Shown: one piece after another, positions 1-5,693 of the stretch | Numbering within the stretch: position 1 is the first letter of the stretch | Layout: each line of letters starts with the position of its first letter | Source of the DNA: an uncultured Collinsella sp. | GTDB taxonomy: Bacteria; Actinomycetota; Coriobacteriia; Coriobacteriales; Coriobacteriaceae | Assembly (NCBI GenBank): GCA_902470095.1 | Contig: CABRFG010000082.1 | Span: 1 to 5,693, forward strand | Length of the DNA stretch: 5,693 nt | Reading direction: 5' to 3' | The notes under the pieces: generated by a model | Told to the model about the DNA's origin: nothing | Databases searched by the model: none | The model's input: only the letters and a program-made list of their open reading frames with translations | Program-made: the position numbers and the translations under genes

Positions 1-89
1 CCGGGGGCGGCATTTTCCCAGTTGAAGGAACGGTGGAGATGTGTTTCGATGGGTCAGATTCGTGTCGTTCCGAAAAGACCGTGAACCTT
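1..89. other. Left-edge segment with no supported gene
   Basis: I see no gene here. The frame starting at base 1 is open until a TGA at 82-84, and the frame starting at base 3 stays open longer, but neither translation resembles a known protein C-terminus such as Rho, a common neighbour of L31 genes. No ribosome binding site or RNA gene is recognisable. Bases 9-21 match bases 787-799 at 12 of 13 positions, so the edge may carry a remnant of the repeat found downstream of rpmE. Confidence 0.4.
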
Positions 90-118
90 TTGTGGGACAC
101 GCGGCGCCGTGGTACCAT
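90..118 (+). promoter_or_regulatory. Probable rpmE promoter (-35 TTGTGG, -10 TACCAT)
   Basis: The -35-like TTGTGG (90-95) and the -10-like TACCAT (113-118, four of six consensus bases) are separated by exactly 17 nt, the optimal sigma-70/SigA spacing. Transcription would start near 125, leaving a leader of about 78 nt that holds the hairpins described separately. The -35 box is weak (three of six), so the call rests mainly on spacing, position and the -10. Confidence 0.55.
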
Positions 119-124
119 AGCCGA

Positions 125-202
125 GTTTGTTGTCTTGGTCGGAAACCAAGACGCCTTATGCGCTGATCGGTAACCAGCGCCTGACCAATAAGGAGTCCTA
201 CC
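125..202 (+). promoter_or_regulatory. Structured rpmE 5' leader, candidate L31 autoregulatory element
   Basis: The leader holds a perfect 8-bp hairpin (132-139 with 145-152, loop CGGAA) and a 6-bp hairpin (160-165 with 175-180, 9-nt loop). Bases 135-142 can instead pair with 181-188 (8 bp, one G-U), which ends one base before the AAGGAG ribosome binding site at 190-195 and stacks directly on the second hairpin. The two arrangements exclude each other. Ribosomal protein leaders often bind their own product, and L31 leader motifs have been described in several phyla, including, as I recall, a Coriobacteria-specific one. I infer that this is such an element; I cannot match it to a covariance model. 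Confidence 0.6.
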
Positions 203-628
203 ATGAAGCAGGGTATCCATCCCCAGTATGTCGAGTGCACGGTGACGTGCTCCTGCGGCAACACCTTCAAGACGCACGCTACCGTGTCCGAGATGAAGGT
301 CGAGCTTTGCAACGAGTGCCACCCGTTCTACACCGGCCAGCAGAAGTTCGTCGACACCGGTGGACGCGTCCAGCGCTTCGCCGACAAGTTCGGTGGCGCC
401 GCTGCCGCCCAGCTCAAGAAGGCTGAGGAGGCCAAGGCTGCCAAGGCCGCCAAGGCTGCTGAGGCCGAGGCTGCTCGCAAGGCCGCCGCTGAGGCTAAGG
501 CTGCCGAGAAGGCTAAGCGTGCCGCTAAGTTCGCCGAGGAGGCTGCCAAGCAGGCCGCCGAGGCTCCCGCAGAGGCTCCCGTCGAGGAGGCCGCTGCCGA
601 GGCCGAGACCACCGAGGCCGCTGAGTAA
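203..628 (+). CDS. rpmE: 50S ribosomal protein L31 (zinc-binding type) with long Ala/Lys/Glu C-terminal tail
   Basis: This is ribosomal protein L31, which binds the large subunit at the central protuberance and helps bridge to the 30S head. The first ~65 residues are a standard L31: start MKQGIHP, then Cys16, Cys18, Cys36 and Cys39, the four zinc ligands of the C+ form, followed by HPFYTGQQKFVDTGGRVQRF. The start is supported by AAGGAG at 190-195, seven bases before the ATG. Typical L31 is about 66-90 aa; this one has 141. Residues 66-141 are low complexity, about half alanine (38 of 76 by my count), with 11 Lys and 16 Glu. The last basic residue is Lys116, so the final 25 residues are purely acidic, with an Ala-Pro-Glu stretch. 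The tail is probably helical near the body and disordered at the end. A promoter and structured leader precede the gene and a strong terminator follows, so it is probably monocistronic. Confidence 0.95.
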   Translation: MKQGIHPQYVECTVTCSCGNTFKTHATVSEMKVELCNECHPFYTGQQKFVDTGGRVQRFADKFGGAAAAQLKKAEEAKAAKAAKAAEAEAARKAAAEAKAAEKAKRAAKFAEEAAKQAAEAPAEAPVEEAAAEAETTEAAE

Positions 629-663
629 ATAGCTCGCCGCGGAATCGCTCGCATTCATGGCAT

Positions 664-707
664 AAGGGCCGTGCATCCGTTTGGGTGCGCGGCCCTTTTC
701 TTTTTAT
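664..707 (+). terminator. Strong rho-independent terminator of rpmE
   Basis: Bases 664-678 pair with 683-697 in an uninterrupted 15-bp stem with two G-U wobbles and a GTTT loop (679-682), followed by a T-rich run from 698. It lies 35 bases after the rpmE stop codon. The upper stem and loop, GCATCCGTTTGGGTGCGC, recur in the terminator at 5058-5085. Confidence 0.93.
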
Positions 708-773
708 TGGTGCAGGCTAACCCGTTCCCATTGCACCAGATTGGTGCGAAGGGGACGGGTTGGTTTGCACCAA
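707..773 (+). repeat. 67-nt near-perfect inverted repeat (long RNA hairpin)
   Basis: Read as + strand RNA, 707-738 folds on 742-773 with 31 pairs and one A-A mismatch (730/750) around a 3-nt GAT loop: 8 bp (707-714 with 766-773), 4 bp including three G-U (715-718 with 762-765), 11 bp (719-729 with 751-761), then 8 bp (731-738 with 742-749). No T tract follows, so it is not a classical terminator. Each arm carries the unit seen as copy 1 (751-772 on +) and copy 2 (729-708 on -), identical at 18 of 22 positions. This resembles a REP/REPIN-type palindromic element, but no transposase is in the window. Confidence 0.75.
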
Positions 774-774
774 A

Positions 775-839
775 TGGCAGAGTGACGGCGTTTTCCCAGA
801 TAAAACCTGCCAAAATAAACCAGTCCCTTTTTGGCAGGT
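775..839 (+). repeat. Two overlapping, mutually exclusive hairpins; third diverged repeat unit
   Basis: A perfect 11-bp stem pairs 805-815 with 829-839 around a 13-nt loop. A competing fold pairs TGGCAG (775-780) with CTGCCA (807-812) and GTTTT (790-794) with AAAAC (802-806). Both use bases 805-812, so only one can form. On the minus strand, 827-806 begins GGGACTGGTTTATTT, which matches 12 of the first 15 bases of the unit starting at 752 on the plus strand, making it a likely third, more diverged copy. No protein-coding potential is evident. Confidence 0.6.
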
Positions 840-864
840 CGGTCGGGTCGTAGTTATTACGTGG

Positions 865-880
865 CGGTCGAGCTCGACCG
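865..880. promoter_or_regulatory. Perfect 16-nt palindrome upstream of secA, possible operator
   Basis: CGGTCGAGCTCGACCG is a perfect 8+8 palindrome. It lies about 35 bp upstream of the -10-like box at 908-913, centred near -47 if transcription starts around 920. That position suits an activator or repressor binding as a dimer. The sequence matches no operator I recognise with confidence, and a hairpin with a tight tip is an alternative reading. Confidence 0.4.
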
Positions 881-907
881 TATAGGCCGCGCCTTGTTTG
901 GCTAAAG

Positions 908-913
908 TACAAT
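908..913 (+). promoter_or_regulatory. Candidate -10 box (TACAAT) for secA-prfB
   Basis: TACAAT matches the SigA -10 consensus at five of six bases and would start transcription near 920, about 55 nt before the secA start codon. The position expected for a -35 box, around 885-890, is GGCCGC and does not fit; TTGTTT at 894-899 is only 8 bp away, too close. The promoter is either weak at -35, activator dependent, or elsewhere. Confidence 0.42.
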
Positions 914-927
914 CATCTGTGTTTAAC

Positions 928-954
928 TCGCCCGCAGCTGCACGGCGTGGGCGA
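928..954 (+). promoter_or_regulatory. Short hairpin in the secA leader
   Basis: TCGCCC (928-933) pairs with GGGCGA (949-954) across a 15-nt loop that contains the palindrome GCAGCTGC (934-941). It lies just upstream of the secA ribosome binding site and covers the A of the upstream in-frame ATG at 954. Its role is unknown; no leader peptide like SecM is apparent. Confidence 0.35.
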
Positions 955-962
955 TGGCCAAA

Positions 963-967
963 AAGGA
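963..967 (+). promoter_or_regulatory. Ribosome binding site that sets the secA start at 975
   Basis: AAGGA lies seven bases before ATG 975. The upstream in-frame ATG at 954 has no Shine-Dalgarno-like sequence in front of it (GCACGGCGTGGGCG), which decides the start in favour of 975. Confidence 0.8.
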
Positions 968-974
968 AAACCAC

Positions 975-3781
<2,807 letters not shown>

Positions 3782-3782
<1 letters not shown>

Positions 3783-4930
3783 TGGCTGAGGCTTTAGAGG
3801 TAACGCCCGCCGAGCTGGACGCGTTTGCGGACCGGCTCGGTGAGGTCGAGTCATATCTCCACCTGGACGAGAAGCGTACCCGCGTGTCCGAGCTCGAGGC
3901 CAAAAGTGTTGCCCCTGGCTTTTGGGATGACGCCGACGCCGCCCGTGCCACCATGGAGGAGATTGCGCGCACCAAGGAAGATATCGCTGCCGTGGACACC
4001 GCGCGCGGCGAGCTTTCCGATGCCCGCGCCGCGCTGGAGCTTGCCGAGGAGATGGGGGATGACCCCGACGCCGCCGCCCTTCGCGAGGAGGCTGCAGCCA
4101 CGGCTGAGCGCCTGGCCCGTGCCATCGATGAGCTTGAGCTTTCGAGCTGGTTTACCGGTGAGTTCGATCACGGCGATGCCATTGTGACCATCAAGCCCGG
4201 ACAGGGTGGTCTGGAGGCGCAGGACTGGACCTTCATGCTCTTTAAGATGTACATGAAGTACTGCCAGCGTCGCGGCTGGAAGGTCACCATCAACGACTGT
4301 CCCGCGGCCGAGGTCATCGGCATCGACCGCGCGACCTTTACCGTCGAGGGCAAGGACGCATTTGGCATGCTGTGCGCCGAGGCCGGCGTCCACCGCTTGG
4401 TTCGCATTAGCCCCACCGACGACAAGAAGCGCCGCCAGACCACGTTTGCCGGCGTCGAGGTCATCCCCGTGCTACCCGATGATATCGACATCGAGATCAG
4501 TCCCGATGACATCCGCGTGGACGTGTACCACGCGAGCGGCCCGGGCGGTCAGGGCGTCAACACCACCGACTCCGCCGTGCGCGTGACGCATTTCCCCAGC
4601 GGCATTGTGGTCACCTGCCAAAACGAGCGCAGCCAGATTCAGAACAAGGCCGCGTGCATGCAGATCCTCAAGGCTCGCCTGTACGAGATTGAGCTCGAGA
4701 AGCGCGCCGAGGCCCTGGATGAGATCCGCGGACCCAAGACCACGATTGGTTTTGGCAACCAGATTCGCAGCTACGTGCTCTACCCGTACCAGATGGTCAA
4801 GGACCTACGCACGGGCGTGGAGACCAGCAATGTCGAGGCCGTTCTTGACGATGGCGACCTGGACCCGTTTGTTATTGGCTACCATCGCTGGGCCACCGGC
4901 AACGCTGACGCGGAGACCCCGTCTGCATAA
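3782..4930 (+). CDS. prfB: Peptide chain release factor 2 (RF2), single frame, with SPT recognition tripeptide
   Basis: RF2 recognises UGA and UAA in the ribosomal A site and triggers hydrolysis of peptidyl-tRNA. The order is as expected: N-terminal helical domain (about 1-115), recognition domain with the tripeptide loop, then SGPGGQGVN with catalytic GGQ at 255-257, and a basic C-terminal domain ending near YPYQMVKDLRTG and DGDLDPF. At 382 aa it is a normal length. The loop reads VHRLVRISPTDDKKRRQTTF: the tripeptide is Ser210-Pro211-Thr212, where RF2 normally has Ser-Pro-Phe, and Gln219 stands where E. coli RF2 has His; Gln is, as I recall, usual in actinobacterial RF2. The frame is open throughout: codons 26-27 are CTC CAC where E. 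coli has the CUU UGA frameshift site. The start overlaps the secA stop (TAATG), with AGGA at 3771-3774. GGQ plus overall RF2-like sequence excludes RF1. Confidence 0.95.
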
Positions 4931-4943
4931 ACCGCCCGGTTTA
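4928..4943 (+). other. Small hairpin overlapping the prfB stop codon
   Basis: TAAACC (4928-4933) pairs with GGTTTA (4938-4943) around a 4-nt GCCC loop. The stem includes the TAA stop of prfB. There is no T tract after it, so it is unlikely to terminate transcription alone; it may protect the 3' end or be chance. Confidence 0.35.
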
Positions 4944-4957
4944 TGTGCAAATGGATT

Positions 4958-4983
4958 AAAACCCTCCGAGCAGGGTGGTTTTG
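4958..4983 (+). terminator. Probable terminator of the secA-prfB operon
   Basis: AAAACC (4958-4963) pairs with GGTTTT (4977-4982), with a possible inner CT/AG pair and a bulge. The A-rich left and T-rich right flanks suit a terminator acting in either direction. The stem is modest. A related copy follows at 4990-5021. Confidence 0.55.
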
Positions 4984-4989
4984 TATCCA

Positions 4990-5021
4990 GAACAAACCCT
5001 GCGCAGGGGTGGTTTTTGTTC
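4990..5021 (+). terminator. Second terminator-like hairpin, related to the one at 4958-4983
   Basis: GAACAAA (4990-4996) pairs with TTTGTTC (5015-5021); CC (4997-4998) pairs with GG (5011-5012) across a two-T bulge. The top contains the palindrome CCCTGCGCAGGG (4997-5008). It shares the pattern AAACCCT...CAGGG...TGGTTTT with the preceding hairpin, so one may be a duplicate of the other. The T run lies inside the right arm, making it a weaker canonical terminator. Confidence 0.5.
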
Positions 5022-5031
5022 GGCGAATCGG

Positions 5032-5037
5032 TAGAAT
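5032..5037 (+). promoter_or_regulatory. Candidate -10 box (TAGAAT) for the YitT-family gene
   Basis: TAGAAT matches the SigA -10 consensus at five of six bases. The best -35 candidate, TGGTTT (5010-5015) at 16 bp spacing, is weak and lies within the right arm of the preceding hairpin. A start near 5044 would give a leader of about 54 nt that includes the terminator at 5058-5085. Confidence 0.38.
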
Positions 5038-5057
5038 CGAATACAGCAAGAAGTTCG

Positions 5058-5085
5058 AAGCGCATCCGTTTGGGTGCGCTTTTTT
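5058..5085 (+). terminator. Intrinsic terminator immediately before the YitT-family gene
   Basis: Bases 5058-5067 pair with 5072-5081 in a 10-bp stem with one T-G wobble and a TTTT-capped 3' side; the loop is GTTT (5068-5071) and the T run continues through 5085. The ribosome binding site of the next gene begins at 5086, with no gap. The stem-loop core is the same as in the rpmE terminator. It could be the last of the terminators behind prfB or an attenuator for the downstream gene. Confidence 0.85.
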
Positions 5086-5097
5086 GAGGGAGGCAGC

Positions 5098-5693
5098 ATG
5101 GCATATCGTCTGGACATCAAGCGCATTCTTTCGATGAACTTCTTTCACGACCTGCCCCAGATCATGTTGGGGTGTGCCTTGGCCGCCATCGCGACCGACC
5201 TGTTTTTGATTCCCAACGGCCTTGCTGCCGGTGGCGTTACGGGCCTTGCCACCATTATCCAGGCGGTCGGCGCAACGCGCGGCCTATCACTTCCCGTTGG
5301 TATTCAGACGATCGTGATGAACGCCTTGCTGTTGCTGGTCGTTATGCGCGAGGGCGGCATGTTCTACGTGGTGCAGACCGCGACGGGCTTTGTGCTGCTG
5401 GGCTTCTTTACCGATCTGTTCGCCCCGTTTGTAGCACCTCTGGCGGATGCGGACCTGATGCTTCCCGCTATGTGGGGCGGCATTATTACGGGCATCGGTT
5501 ACGGCATGGTGTTGCGCGCCGGCGCCAACACCGGCGGCTCGGACACGATTGGCCAGATCATCTCGCGTAATACCTCACTGCCCGTGGGCTCGACCGTCAT
5601 GGCGATCGATGTTGCCGTATGCGCGCTGTCGGCTCCGGTCTTTTCAATCGAAAACGCACTATATGCAGGCCTTTCGATGGTCATTAGCGGCTA
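5098..5693 (+). CDS. YitT-family (DUF161) integral membrane protein, 3' end beyond window
   Basis: The reading frame is open from ATG 5098 to the window end (198 complete codons plus two bases). A ribosome binding site, GGGAGG (5088-5093), lies four bases before the ATG. Several hydrophobic segments fit membrane helices, near residues 20-36, 68-84, 92-108, 122-140 and 166-182. The family pattern is clear: LFLIPNGLAAGGVTGLA (35-51), PVGIQTIVMNALLLL (66-80), WGGIITGIGYGMVLRAG (126-142), then NTGGSDTIGQIISR (144-157) and a late IENALYAGLSMVISG. Full-length members are about 280-290 aa and often carry a C-terminal DUF2179 domain, which would lie outside. The family is widespread; its biochemical function is not established, and transport is only a guess. 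A terminator directly upstream separates it from prfB. Confidence 0.88.
   Translation, partial: MAYRLDIKRILSMNFFHDLPQIMLGCALAAIATDLFLIPNGLAAGGVTGLATIIQAVGATRGLSLPVGIQTIVMNALLLLVVMREGGMFYVVQTATGFVLLGFFTDLFAPFVAPLADADLMLPAMWGGIITGIGYGMVLRAGANTGGSDTIGQIISRNTSLPVGSTVMAIDVAVCALSAPVFSIENALYAGLSMVISG

Noticed and set aside
22..50. Second promoter-like pair, TTGAAG (22-27) and TTCGAT (45-50), 17-bp spacing
   Set aside because: The -10 matches only three of six bases, and a better candidate lies closer to rpmE at 90-118.
203..628. Fusion of L31 to a separate histone H1-like domain
   Set aside because: The tail is simple-sequence Ala/Lys/Glu without a definable domain or the Pro-Lys repeats of bacterial H1-like proteins; it is better described as an extension.
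328..654. Minus-strand and alternative-frame open frames across the L31 tail
   Set aside because: They are products of the low-complexity Ala/Lys/Glu codons (GCC, AAG, GAG) read in other frames, giving Ala/Ser or Arg/Pro-rich nonsense.
707..839. CRISPR array or transposon inverted repeats
   Set aside because: Repeats are palindromic, few, diverged and irregularly spaced, without spacers of uniform length. No transposase or target-site duplication can be identified.
954..974. Upstream in-frame ATG for secA at 954, adding seven residues
   Set aside because: No Shine-Dalgarno sequence precedes it, and the hairpin 928-954 covers it. AAGGA lies at the right distance from ATG 975, and the protein from 975 starts like other SecA proteins.
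655..974. Two 85-codon minus-strand frames and a 60-codon plus-strand frame between rpmE and secA
   Set aside because: They run through the terminator and inverted repeats, have no ribosome binding sites of note and overlap each other. The sequence is explained better as structured noncoding DNA.
4805..5148. Short minus-strand frames across the prfB end and the terminator cluster
   Set aside because: They traverse three hairpins and parts of two real genes on the opposite strand; no start signals or protein similarity seen.

Overview
The window looks like chromosome from a high-GC Gram-positive of the class Coriobacteriia, probably near Collinsella. This is an inference. It rests on the GC-rich third codon positions, actinobacterial-type RF2 sequence, secA followed directly by prfB, and an L31 with a long Ala/Lys/Glu tail behind a structured leader. 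No 16S rRNA or other marker is present. All four genes lie on the + strand, and the three complete ones stop with TAA.

Layout. Bases 1-202 hold the promoter and a structured 5' leader for rpmE (ribosomal protein L31, 203-628). A strong intrinsic terminator follows at 664-707. Bases 707-839 are noncoding but highly structured: a 67-nt near-continuous hairpin, then two mutually exclusive smaller hairpins, built around three diverged copies of a ~22-nt unit, like a REP/REPIN-type element. Bases 840-974 form the secA upstream region, with a perfect 16-nt palindrome, a -10-like box and the ribosome binding site that sets the start at 975. secA (975-3782, 935 aa) overlaps prfB (3782-4930, 382 aa) by one base, so the two are probably one translationally coupled operon. 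Bases 4931-5097 contain several hairpins, including two related terminator-like hairpins, a -10-like box and a third terminator directly before the next ribosome binding site. A YitT-family membrane protein gene starts at 5098 and runs off the window end.

The genes are housekeeping: a ribosomal protein, the Sec translocase motor, a peptide release factor and an uncharacterised membrane protein. No defence system, CRISPR array, transposase or other new multi-gene system is visible. The points most worth checking are the RF2 codon-recognition tripeptide (Ser-Pro-Thr instead of Ser-Pro-Phe), the long hairpin and its repeat units between rpmE and secA, the switch-like rpmE leader, the L31 tail, and the terminator between a possible promoter and the YitT gene.
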